Shown here: piece by piece, positions 7,945-15,515 of the stretch
How positions within the stretch are numbered: the first letter of the stretch is position 1
Layout of the letters: each line of letters starts with the position of its first letter
Origin: Bryobacter aggregatus MPL3
GTDB taxonomy: Bacteria > Acidobacteriota > Terriglobia > Bryobacterales > Bryobacteraceae
Direction: 5' to 3'
DNA length: 64,000 nt
Assembly: GCF_000702445.1 (NCBI RefSeq)
Contig: NZ_JNIF01000003.1
Location: 1,116,001 to 1,180,000, forward strand
Translations under genes and position numbers: made by a program
The notes under the pieces: model-generated
Databases searched by the model: none
Told to the model about the DNA's origin: nothing
What the model saw: the letters and a program-made list of their open reading frames with translations, nothing else

Positions 7945-9150
7945 ATGCCGTCACGCCTCCGCTGGTGGGTTCTCACGCTGTTGTTCCTCGGAACGACAGT
8001 CAACTACCTCGATCGAATGATCCTTGGGATTCTCTTGCCGGAGATCCGCAAGGACTTCGAGCTGAACGACCTTACCTACGGATACGTGAGTTCCGCCTTC
8101 CAATTGGCCTATACGATTGGCTTTCTCGCCGCCGGCAAGTTCATCGATCAGGTCGGCACGCGCTATGGCTATTCGGTTTCGATTCTCTGGTGGAGTCTCG
8201 CCGCAGCAGCGCACAGCCTGATGAGCAGCGCCTTCAGTTTCGGCGCTGTGCGTGTCCTGCTCGGCGTGGGCGAAGCCGGAAACTTTCCCGCCGCGATCAA
8301 AAGCGTCACCGAATGGTTCCCCAAGAAGGACCGCGCCTTTGCCACCGGGCTCTTTAACTCCGGCGCCACCCTGGCAGCCGTCGTGGGCCCAGCCATCTTT
8401 CTCTTCCTCACCACCCGTTATGGCTGGAGAGCTTGCTTCCTGATTACAGGCATCAGTGGGCTGGTGGTATTGGCGCTCTGGATGATGGTGCGCCAGCAGC
8501 CTCCCCCGCAGGAGGACGACGATCCGGTGACGCCAGCTCTCACCTGGAGAGAGGTGGCCGGATTCCGGGAGACCTGGGGCTTCTCGCTTGCGAAATTCTT
8601 CTCGGACCCCGTCTGGTGGTTCTATCTGTACTGGCTGCCGCCCTATTTCTACAGCGTGCGTCACTTCGACATGAAAGAGGTCTCCTGGGCCTTCCCGGCG
8701 ATTTATGCCACAGCAGGCTTAGGGAGTGTCGCGGGCGGCTGGCTCTCCGGCTATCTGATGCGGCTCGGCTGGAGCGTGGCCAAGGCGCGCAAGACCGCTT
8801 TGGGCCTGTCGGCTGCGTGTATGCCGATCGCCGCCACCGCAGTACTCTTCGACAATCCCATCATTGCCATCGCCCTGATGAGTCTCGCCACCGCCGCCCA
8901 TCAGGCGTGGTCGGCGAATCTGTATACGACCATCTCCGATGTCTTCCCGAAGAGCGCCGTAGCCTCGGCCACCGGCATTGGAGCCAGCGCCGGAGGGCTG
9001 GGCGGGGTGATTTTCTCCACCTTGCTGCCCGGATACATCGTGACCTATTTCGGCTACACGCCCCTGTTTTTCATCATGGGCGTCTTCCACCTGATCGGTC
9101 TGTTTTTCCTGAATCGACTGATGGGCGACCTCAAGCCGATCAAGACCTAG
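7945..9150 (+). CDS. MFS transporter, anion:cation symporter / hexuronate (ExuT) type
   Basis: A 401-residue integral membrane protein with about 12 hydrophobic segments. The N-terminus contains NYLDRMILGILLPEI, then a loop with GKFIDQVGTRYG that matches the MFS motif between helices 2 and 3, and LLGVGEAGNFPAAIKSVTEWFPKKDRA, which is characteristic of the ACS family (hexuronate, glucarate, phthalate porters). It probably imports a sugar acid by proton symport. Substrate cannot be deduced. No ribosome-binding site precedes the ATG; the -10 box six bases upstream suggests leaderless expression. The downstream helicase gene begins 55 nt after the stop. Confidence 0.85.
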   Translation: MPSRLRWWVLTLLFLGTTVNYLDRMILGILLPEIRKDFELNDLTYGYVSSAFQLAYTIGFLAAGKFIDQVGTRYGYSVSILWWSLAAAAHSLMSSAFSFGAVRVLLGVGEAGNFPAAIKSVTEWFPKKDRAFATGLFNSGATLAAVVGPAIFLFLTTRYGWRACFLITGISGLVVLALWMMVRQQPPPQEDDDPVTPALTWREVAGFRETWGFSLAKFFSDPVWWFYLYWLPPYFYSVRHFDMKEVSWAFPAIYATAGLGSVAGGWLSGYLMRLGWSVAKARKTALGLSAACMPIAATAVLFDNPIIAIALMSLATAAHQAWSANLYTTISDVFPKSAVASATGIGASAGGLGGVIFSTLLPGYIVTYFGYTPLFFIMGVFHLIGLFFLNRLMGDLKPIKT

Positions 9151-9205
9151 CGCTGAGCTTTCCCATCCGAGAGACAATGGAGAGAGCGAACCCGTTTTTC
9201 TCCCG

Positions 9206-11131
9206 ATGCCTCCATCCGTACGTGACTATTTCCACTCCCGAGGCATCCTCAGCAAGATCCATCCGAACTTCGAGTTCCGCGAAGGGCAACTGGAAATGGC
9301 CCAGGCCGTGGCTGAGGCCCTTGAGGAACACCGTCACCTGATTGTCGAAGCCGGTACCGGCACCGGCAAGACGATGGCCTATCTGATTCCGGCGATTTTG
9401 AGCAATAAGCGGGTGGTCGTCTCTACCGGAACAAAGAATCTGCAGGAGCAGCTCTACTTCAAAGACATTCCGCTCCTCGAGAAGATCTTCCAGCGACCGC
9501 TCAAAGTCACCTATATGAAGGGCCGGGCGAATTACCTGTGCCGCCAGAAGGTGACCGAGGCGACGGTTTCTGAATCCGCTTGGCTCGAAGGCATGCACGA
9601 GGTCTCAGACTTTCGCACGATTCGCGACTGGATGCCGCACACCGAGATGGGCGACCGCAGCGAGTTGCGCACTCTGCCCGAGCACTCCAGCGTTTGGGCG
9701 AAGGTCGATGCGCGGAGCGACAAATGCACCGGCCAGAAGTGCGTCCACTTCGACGATTGCTTCATCACCGCGATGATGCGCCGCGCCGTGGACTCCGACA
9801 TCATCATCGTCAATCACCACCTCTTCTTTGCCGACCTGGCCGTGAAGCAGGAAGATTTCGGGGGCATCATCCCGAAGTATGATTCGGTGATCTTTGACGA
9901 GGCGCACGAGATCGAAGATGTCGTCGGACAGTACTTCGGCATGACCGTATCCAATCTGCAGGTGCAGGATCTGGTGCGTGACATCACCGATCTGGCGCGC
10001 CGCAAAGAGTTTCTCACCACTTCGTTTGAAGGGCTGCTGCGCAAGGCGGTGGAAAGTACGGAGCGCTTCTTCCTGCTGTTTGGACAGGTGGAGGGCCGCT
10101 CGAGCTTTCGCGAACACAAGGCGTTTCTCGAGCAGTTCCGCGAAGAATACGCGGGCGCCATCATGGGCCTCGGGGTGCTGGCGACGCAGTTACAACTGGT
10201 GGAGGGAGCGGTCGACGAGGTGATCCCGCTGCATCGCCGCGCCAAGGCGATCGAGGAAGCTCTCCAGTTCTTCCTCGAAGGCGAGGATACGCGTTTTGTC
10301 TTCTGGACCGAGAAGCGCGGCCGCGGCATTCATTTGCAGGCGACCCCGATCGATGTCTCGGCAATTCTCGAAGAGAAGCTGTTCGAACAAATTCCTTCGG
10401 CGATTCTGACCTCGGCCACGCTCGCGGTGGGCGGGGATTTTGAGTTTCTGAAAAACCGCTTAGGCATTCCGCATTCACGAACCCTGGTTGTCGATAGTCC
10501 TTTCGACTTCCAGAAGCAGGCGCTGCTCTACATTCCCCAGCATCTTCCGGACCCGCGGAGTGCGAGCTATGGGACCCTCGCCGCCAAAGAGATTGTGAAG
10601 TTGCTGAACCTGAGCGAAGGCCGGGCCTTTTGCCTCTTCACCAGCTATTCGCAAATGAAAGCGACGCACGAACGGGTGGCGATGGAGATCCCCTATCCGA
10701 TTCTGCTGCAGGGCAGCAAACCGCGGCATGTGCTGCTCGACGAGTTTCGCAAGACGCCCAACGCAGTCCTATTCGCAACCAGTTCCTTCTGGCAGGGAGT
10801 GGATGTGCAGGGCGATCAGTTGTCGTGCGTCATCATCGACAAGCTGCCCTTTGCGGTGCCGACAGACCCGGTTGTCGAGGCGCGCTCGAACCAGATCAAG
10901 CAGGCGGGCGGACAGCCGTTCTACGAGTATCAGATTCCGCAGGCCGCAATCGCCCTGAAGCAGGGCTTTGGACGGCTGATTCGCGCCAAAAGTGACCGCG
11001 GCGTACTGGCCTTACTCGACACCCGAATCACCGCGACCAAATACGGCCAGGTCTTCTTCGATTCCCTGCCCGACTATGGCTTTACAACCGATATTTCGGA
11101 GATAGAGAGATTTTTCCAGTGTACGAAGTGA
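9206..11131 (+). CDS. dinG: DinG/YoaA-type ATP-dependent DNA helicase (XPD-like, Fe-S)
   Basis: The 641-residue protein has a Walker A motif (EAGTGTGKT, residues 48-56), a DEAH box (231-234), a SATLAVGG motif III-like block near 410 and a C-terminal QGFGRLIR motif VI. Four cysteines (C112, C174, C179, C185) lie between motifs Ia and II, placed as in the Fe-S domain of DinG and XPD, so the cluster-binding site looks intact. It would unwind 5'-tailed DNA, D-loops or R-loops during repair. The stop overlaps the start of queD by 13 nt, so the two are likely cotranscribed. Confidence 0.9.
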   Translation: MPPSVRDYFHSRGILSKIHPNFEFREGQLEMAQAVAEALEEHRHLIVEAGTGTGKTMAYLIPAILSNKRVVVSTGTKNLQEQLYFKDIPLLEKIFQRPLKVTYMKGRANYLCRQKVTEATVSESAWLEGMHEVSDFRTIRDWMPHTEMGDRSELRTLPEHSSVWAKVDARSDKCTGQKCVHFDDCFITAMMRRAVDSDIIIVNHHLFFADLAVKQEDFGGIIPKYDSVIFDEAHEIEDVVGQYFGMTVSNLQVQDLVRDITDLARRKEFLTTSFEGLLRKAVESTERFFLLFGQVEGRSSFREHKAFLEQFREEYAGAIMGLGVLATQLQLVEGAVDEVIPLHRRAKAIEEALQFFLEGEDTRFVFWTEKRGRGIHLQATPIDVSAILEEKLFEQIPSAILTSATLAVGGDFEFLKNRLGIPHSRTLVVDSPFDFQKQALLYIPQHLPDPRSASYGTLAAKEIVKLLNLSEGRAFCLFTSYSQMKATHERVAMEIPYPILLQGSKPRHVLLDEFRKTPNAVLFATSSFWQGVDVQGDQLSCVIIDKLPFAVPTDPVVEARSNQIKQAGGQPFYEYQIPQAAIALKQGFGRLIRAKSDRGVLALLDTRITATKYGQVFFDSLPDYGFTTDISEIERFFQCTK

Positions 11132-11502
11132 TTGTGGAGCAGCAGTTTTCAGCTGCACATTTCCTGAAGGATTACCCCGGCAAATGCGCAAGCGTTCACG
11201 GGCATAACTACAAGGTGCAGATCACCCTCGAGGGCGAGACGCTGAACGAACTGGGAATGTTGACGGAATTTGAATTGATCAAGAAGGCGCTGGCGCCCTG
11301 GATCGACAAGTTCGATCACGCCCTGTTGAACGAGGTGGCGCCCTTCGACCAGATCAATCCGACTGCGGAGAATCTGGCAAAGTTCTTTTCCGACGAGGTC
11401 GAAAATGCACTGAGGCAGTCGATGGCGACTGCCTCAGCACGAGTTTCGTATGTCCGGGTGTTTGAGACCGAGAAATGCTCGGCGGCTTACCGACCGAAGT
11501 AG
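11119..11502 (+). CDS. queD: 6-carboxy-5,6,7,8-tetrahydropterin synthase (QueD/PTPS family)
   Basis: A 127-residue protein of the expected length. Zinc ligands are seen as H in FSAAHFL and the two histidines of VHGHNY. A cysteine four residues before that motif (KCASVHGH) is the QueD catalytic cysteine. FDHALLN and PTAENLA complete the family signature. The enzyme converts dihydroneopterin triphosphate to carboxytetrahydropterin in the queuosine/7-deazaguanine pathway. The start is a GTG at 11119 inside the end of dinG. No queC, queE or queF is nearby, so the pathway genes must lie elsewhere. It overlaps the convergent ferredoxin gene by 16 nt. Confidence 0.85.
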   Translation: MYEVIVEQQFSAAHFLKDYPGKCASVHGHNYKVQITLEGETLNELGMLTEFELIKKALAPWIDKFDHALLNEVAPFDQINPTAENLAKFFSDEVENALRQSMATASARVSYVRVFETEKCSAAYRPK

Positions 11503-11747
11503 GTTGCGTTTTCCTGGGCGAATTCCGACCACTTCTCTGGCAGATCATCGAGAGCAAAAATCGCCGAAACGGGGCAAACCGGAACGCAAGCACCACAATC
11601 GATGCATTCTACGGGATCGATGTAGAGCATCTTTTCACCTTCGAACTTTTCGGCGTCCTTTTTGGGGTGGATGCAATCTACGGGGCAGGCGTCAACGCAT
11701 GCCGTGTCTTTCGTCCCAATGCAAGGTTCTGCAATTACGTAAGCCAT
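11487..11747 (-). CDS. Seven-iron type ferredoxin ([3Fe-4S][4Fe-4S])
   Basis: An 86-residue protein with cysteines spaced C9-x7-C17-x3-C21-x3-C25 and later C-x2-C-x2-C-x3-C. The first spacing lacks the usual second cysteine and matches 7Fe ferredoxins such as that of Thermus; the second supplies the [4Fe-4S] cluster. The C-terminal LPEKWSEFAQENATYFG stretch is also typical. It is a soluble low-potential electron carrier. Its upstream region (11748-11978) holds structured DNA. The partner enzyme is not evident from the neighbourhood. Confidence 0.9.
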   Translation of the reverse strand: MAYVIAEPCIGTKDTACVDACPVDCIHPKKDAEKFEGEKMLYIDPVECIDCGACVPVCPVSAIFALDDLPEKWSEFAQENATYFGR

Positions 11748-11790
11748 GTCTTTACCAGATTAGCATGAGGAAAAGCGAACTGTTTAGAGG

Positions 11791-11943
11791 TCTGACAGCA
11801 GCTTTGCGTTTCAACCCATCCGCTTGAAACGATTGAAGTTGCTGTCAGAAGCGGGGCCGGTCAATTCCTCTGGATGCAAGTCCGTGCCCCGGGTCCATCG
11901 AGTGTCACCCAGCAACTGTCCAGGCGGCGCCACAGAGCGCCGC
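11791..11943. ncRNA. Structured intergenic region, candidate non-coding RNA or terminators
   Basis: Between the ferredoxin start and the ADOP stop lie three strong inverted repeats in 153 nt. TCTGACAGCA (11791-11800) pairs with TGCTGTCAGA (11840-11849) and encloses a second perfect stem, CGTTTCAA (11807-11814) with TTGAAACG (11824-11831). A 6-bp stem, CGGGGC/GCCCCG, spans 11852-11891. A 7-bp stem, GCGGCGC/GCGCCGC, with a 6-nt loop lies at 11924-11943. None is followed by a T tract. It could be a structured RNA on either strand, a leader of the ferredoxin mRNA, or a terminator of the ADOP transcript. I do not recognise a known class. Confidence 0.4.
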
Positions 11944-11978
11944 ACGAGAACCCACAGCGTTAGAACCAGAAGTAGCCT

Positions 11979-14600
11979 TTAATCTTGACGCAGGGCGCTC
12001 ATCGGGTCGACTGAAGAGGCCCGCCAGGCGGGGAGGAAGCAGGCGCCAAGCGCCACCGTCAGGAAGAGCAGGCTCACCGAGATCAGAACCTGTGCGTCAA
12101 TCGGGTCTGTGGCAAACAGCATCGACTGGATGAAGCGGCTGAGGGCAATCGAGCCGATCAGACCGATGGCGATACCCGCCAGGACGGGTTTGGCCCCACC
12201 GCTCAAAACCATGCGGATGAGGTCAGTACGGGTGGCTCCCATCGCCGCCCGGATGCCAAGTTCCTGACTGCGGCTAGCGGTGACAAAGGACAACACTCCA
12301 TAAATGCCGGCGCAAGCGAGGAGCATCGCCAGAAAAGCAAAGCCTGCCAGCAGCGAGGTAGTCATGCGGCGGGACGCCATCGACTCGGTCTTGATCTCCT
12401 CCACCGTGCGCAGCCGGTCGATCACCTGATTCTTGTTCACGCGCCAGACCGCTTCGCGGACAGCCGGAATCAGGGAAGACGCGCGCCCTCCTCCTTTTGC
12501 CACCAGCCCCACACGCACAACAGGATTTTGTTCAAAGCTGGCATAGACGCCTTCGTCTGTCGTGCTTTCGAGTCCATTGCCCTTCTCGTCGGCGACAACC
12601 CCGACAATCTCCCACGACAGCTCCGGCCCCAGCCCCAGGCGCGAAGGCAAAATCTTTGCCACCAGAATCGTCTTCCCCAGCGGATTGGCGCCCGGATAGT
12701 AGCGCTTGGCAAAAGACTCGTTGACAACGATTACCGCCGGCGAATGGGCCGTGTCGCGAGCGTCCAGAAAGCGGCCCGCGACCAGATGAAGGCCTAGAGC
12801 TGCGAAGTAGTCATGGGTGACGATCTTAAAACCGGAACCAAGCGTGTCATTGGGGGCCTCGGGCTTGCGGAAGGGCATTCCGTCCCCCCAGCCCTGGAGC
12901 GGCACTCCGGTGCCGACCGCGGTATGCGTGACACCCGGGACAGCGCGCACCTCATCGAGAATGCGATGGATATAGGGTGTGAGCTTAACCGGATCGGGAT
13001 CCTGCTCCATCGCCAGCGGCAGCCAGCCGGAGACAAGCCCTTCTGACTGGAAGCCGGTATCGATGTGCAGCACACGCTCGAAACTGCGCAGGAGCAAGCC
13101 GCTACCCACCAGCAGAATCAGCGCCGCGGCCACCTGAGCGGCAACGAAGATCTGGCGTGCATAGACCTTCGAGCGGCCTGAAGAATTCGAGCGCCCCCCT
13201 TCCTTGAGATGCTCCACCGTGTCGCGGCGGGAGGCGGCGAGCGCAGGCGCGAGACCAAAAGCGATGCCCGTCAGAATCGTGACCACCGCCAGGAACAGAA
13301 GCACGCGGCCATCCATCGCGATGTCCGCTTCGGCAGGAAAATAGAAAGGCGGCAGCAGGCTTTTGATCCAGTGCAGCAGACCATAGCCGAGCATGACCCC
13401 GGCCAGCGCTCCACAGGCGGACAACAACAGACTTTCGGTGAGCAGCAGACGAACAATGCGTCCGCGCCGGGCGCCCAGCGCAGTTCTTAAAGCAATTTCA
13501 CGCGAGCGGAGCGTAGTGCGGGCCATCAGCAGATTCGCCAGATTCGCGCAGCCAATGAGCAGAACGGCAACCACCGCCCACATCAGAATCGTCAATGAAA
13601 GCCGGAGTTGGTTGCCCACCAGACGATCGATGTAGCGATCGACGGTGGCACCCCAGTCTTTCTTGATCGCCGGGTACAGTAACGCGATATTTGCGGCAAT
13701 CGCACTCATCTCCGACTGCGCCTGGGCCAAACTCACGCCGGGCTTGAGGCGAGCCACGGCGGTGTAGGAATGATAGTCGCGAGCCGGTTTCGCATCAAAG
13801 ACGAGAGGAATCCAAAGATCGGCACGGCGGCGGTCGAATTCACTCGATCCGGGAAGGATGCCAATGACGGTGTAGCTTTCGCCGTTGAGTTGGACCGAGC
13901 GGCCCAGCATCTGCGGGTCGGCCCCGAAAAGCCCTTGCCAGAGGCGGTGCGTGAGAACGGCCACCTTGCCCTTGCCAGCCTGATCCTCGTCCGGCGCAAA
14001 GGTGCGGCCCGCGGCAGCCTTGACGCCGAAGACCTCAAAGTACGGCGCCGAGACAGTGCCGACGCTGAGCGAGCGCGGTTCGCCACCGCCCGAGTAAGTC
14101 ATCGAGACGCGATTTTCCGCCGCCATCGCGGAGAAGGATTTGCTCTGCTGCGTCCAATCGATGTAGTTGGCGGGTGAGAGCACGTTGCGGGGCCAACTGG
14201 GCCCACGCTCCCAAAGCTGCACGATCCGGTCGGGCTCGGGATAGCCGGTGGCTTTCACCAGCACGCCGTCCACCAGACTGAAGATGGCGGCATTGGCGCC
14301 AAGCCCCAGCGCGATGGTGAGCACCGCAAAAAAGGTGAAGCCGGGGTTGCGAGCGAGACCTCGCGCGGCAAAACGCAGGTCGGCCCATACTGTTTCGAAA
14401 AAGCGAATGGTGTTCAAGTGGTGCTCTGCCTCTCTGATTCCCGTGATATTGCCCAGCTTGCGCCGGGCCGCGAGGCGCGCCTCAGAAGGCGACATGCCGC
14501 GCGCGATGTTGTCTGCGGTTTCGAGCTCGAGATAGGAGGCCAGCTCCTGCTGCAGGTCCGTGTCCCGCCGCCGTTTTTGAAAGATGCGACGCCAGGACAT
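11979..14600 (-). CDS. ADOP-type (MacB/FtsX) ABC permease
   Basis: From the ATG at 14600 the product has 873 residues. It begins with the short soluble ADOP N-terminal domain (MSWRRIFQKRRRDTDLQQEL and the LGNITGIREAEH block), then a membrane segment near 85-110 (FFAVLTIALGLGANAAIFSLVDGVLV), a MacB periplasmic domain and three further membrane helices. The permease unit is then repeated, ending in SVDPMSALRQD. This duplicated, ATPase-less form is the acidobacterial duplicated orphan permease. It likely couples an ATPase encoded elsewhere to envelope export or mechanotransmission. The gene follows padR by 4 nt, so it is probably repressed by that PadR protein. The frame is open further upstream, but that would overlap padR. 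Confidence 0.9.
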   Translation of the reverse strand: MSWRRIFQKRRRDTDLQQELASYLELETADNIARGMSPSEARLAARRKLGNITGIREAEHHLNTIRFFETVWADLRFAARGLARNPGFTFFAVLTIALGLGANAAIFSLVDGVLVKATGYPEPDRIVQLWERGPSWPRNVLSPANYIDWTQQSKSFSAMAAENRVSMTYSGGGEPRSLSVGTVSAPYFEVFGVKAAAGRTFAPDEDQAGKGKVAVLTHRLWQGLFGADPQMLGRSVQLNGESYTVIGILPGSSEFDRRRADLWIPLVFDAKPARDYHSYTAVARLKPGVSLAQAQSEMSAIAANIALLYPAIKKDWGATVDRYIDRLVGNQLRLSLTILMWAVVAVLLIGCANLANLLMARTTLRSREIALRTALGARRGRIVRLLLTESLLLSACGALAGVMLGYGLLHWIKSLLPPFYFPAEADIAMDGRVLLFLAVVTILTGIAFGLAPALAASRRDTVEHLKEGGRSNSSGRSKVYARQIFVAAQVAAALILLVGSGLLLRSFERVLHIDTGFQSEGLVSGWLPLAMEQDPDPVKLTPYIHRILDEVRAVPGVTHTAVGTGVPLQGWGDGMPFRKPEAPNDTLGSGFKIVTHDYFAALGLHLVAGRFLDARDTAHSPAVIVVNESFAKRYYPGANPLGKTILVAKILPSRLGLGPELSWEIVGVVADEKGNGLESTTDEGVYASFEQNPVVRVGLVAKGGGRASSLIPAVREAVWRVNKNQVIDRLRTVEEIKTESMASRRMTTSLLAGFAFLAMLLACAGIYGVLSFVTASRSQELGIRAAMGATRTDLIRMVLSGGAKPVLAGIAIGLIGSIALSRFIQSMLFATDPIDAQVLISVSLLFLTVALGACFLPAWRASSVDPMSALRQD

Positions 14601-14604
14601 CGGG

Positions 14605-14958
14605 CTAATCCGGAAGCGGCCCCAAAACGCGCACCACCGCACTGACCAAGGCTTCCCAGCGGCTGCGTTCCTGCAGGAGGTGGCCCCTTCCCTCGGTCGT
14701 GATGCGGTAATACTTCGCTTTTCGGTTGTTCTCGGAAGTCCCCCAGAAAGAGGCGATCAGCCCCTGATTTTCGAGCTTATGGAGCGCCGGGTAGAGAGAA
14801 CCATGCTCCACTTGCAAGATTTCGTCTGAAGATTTCTCGATGACGTTCGCGATGGTATGGCCATGAGCGGGAGCGGCATGGAGAGTCTTCAAAATGAGCA
14901 TGTCGAGCGTGCCAGCCAGCATGTCGCCGGGCTTGTCTGCTCGAGATTTTCTTGCCAT
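14605..14958 (-). CDS. PadR-family transcriptional regulator
   Basis: A 117-residue protein starting at the ATG at 14958 (MARKSRADKPGDMLAGTL). It carries the PadR winged helix: LDMLILKTLHAAPAHGHTIANVI, then GSLYPALHKLENQGLIASFW with the wing KYYRITTEG. PadR proteins are small dimeric repressors answering to ligands or envelope stress. The permease gene begins 4 nt downstream on the same strand, forming a regulator-target pair. A longer open frame to 15114 adds an unlikely N-terminus with no homologous features. It is divergent from a second padR-ADOP unit with which it shares a 206-bp intergenic region. Confidence 0.9.
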   Translation of the reverse strand: MARKSRADKPGDMLAGTLDMLILKTLHAAPAHGHTIANVIEKSSDEILQVEHGSLYPALHKLENQGLIASFWGTSENNRKAKYYRITTEGRGHLLQERSRWEALVSAVVRVLGPLPD

Positions 14959-15119
14959 TGTTGCGAATGTAGCACCAGAAGAAAATCTAGTGGAGCAAAA
15001 CAGCAAGAAATAATTAGTTTTCTGGGATGAGACGGAGATTGCCTGCTGCTTCCCAAGATTGCCTTGTCCGCATCTCGCTCCACTTAGCCCAGAAAGATCA
15101 TTTTTCTTCCCCAACCTTG

Positions 15120-15160
15120 TGTAGACATCCTACGTATTGATTCCGTAGACTGTCTATACA
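15120..15160 (+). promoter_or_regulatory. Imperfect inverted repeat, likely PadR operator
   Basis: The arm TGTAGACATCCTACG (15120-15134) is mirrored by CGTAGACTGTCTATACA (15144-15160) around a 9-nt spacer, with a 2-nt offset. The right arm contains a TATACA -10-like element and ends 5 nt before the ATG of the plus-strand padR. Location and symmetry suit an autoregulatory PadR site that would block transcription of the 15165 padR-ADOP unit and perhaps the divergent one. Confidence 0.5.
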
Positions 15161-15164
15161 ATTT

Positions 15165-15509
15165 ATGCCACCTTCCCCTCGCTCCCGGCTCGAGCTGCTA
15201 CAAGGCACCCTCGACCTGCTGATTCTGCGAACGCTGCTGTTTGGACCCGCCCATGGACATGCCGTGGCAAAGCACATCCAGCAGAGTTCTGATGAGGTGC
15301 TGCAGGTGGAGACGGGTTCCCTCTATCCCGCCTTGCATCGCCTCGAGGCGCAGGGGTGGGTGGCAGCGGAGTGGGCGCTTTCCGACAAAGGGAAACGAGC
15401 AAAGTATTACAGCCTGACCGAGACAGGACGCAAGCAGTTGACCACCGAACAGGCGCGTTGGGACCAGTTATCGCAAGCTATCGGACGGGTGCTGCGGCCC
15501 GCAGAGTAG
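15165..15509 (+). CDS. PadR-family transcriptional regulator
   Basis: A 114-residue winged-helix protein closely similar in layout to the divergent PadR: LLQGTLDLLILRTLLFGPAHGHAVAKHI, then QVETGSLYPALHRLEAQGWVAAEW, and the wing KYYSLTETGRKQL. It would repress its own operon with the ADOP gene that begins 7 nt after its stop. The inverted repeat ending just upstream of the ATG is the probable binding site. There is no ribosome-binding site and the start lies very near the putative -10, so leaderless expression is possible. Confidence 0.9.
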   Translation: MPPSPRSRLELLQGTLDLLILRTLLFGPAHGHAVAKHIQQSSDEVLQVETGSLYPALHRLEAQGWVAAEWALSDKGKRAKYYSLTETGRKQLTTEQARWDQLSQAIGRVLRPAE

Positions 15510-15515
15510 GAACGT

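Noticed and set aside
11791-11943. Second cobalamin riboswitch
   Set aside because: A segment resembling GGTGCAAGTCC and CAGCAACTGT is present, but the B12 box and the closing stem are missing. SRP RNA, RNase P RNA and tmRNA were also considered and their signature sequences are absent.
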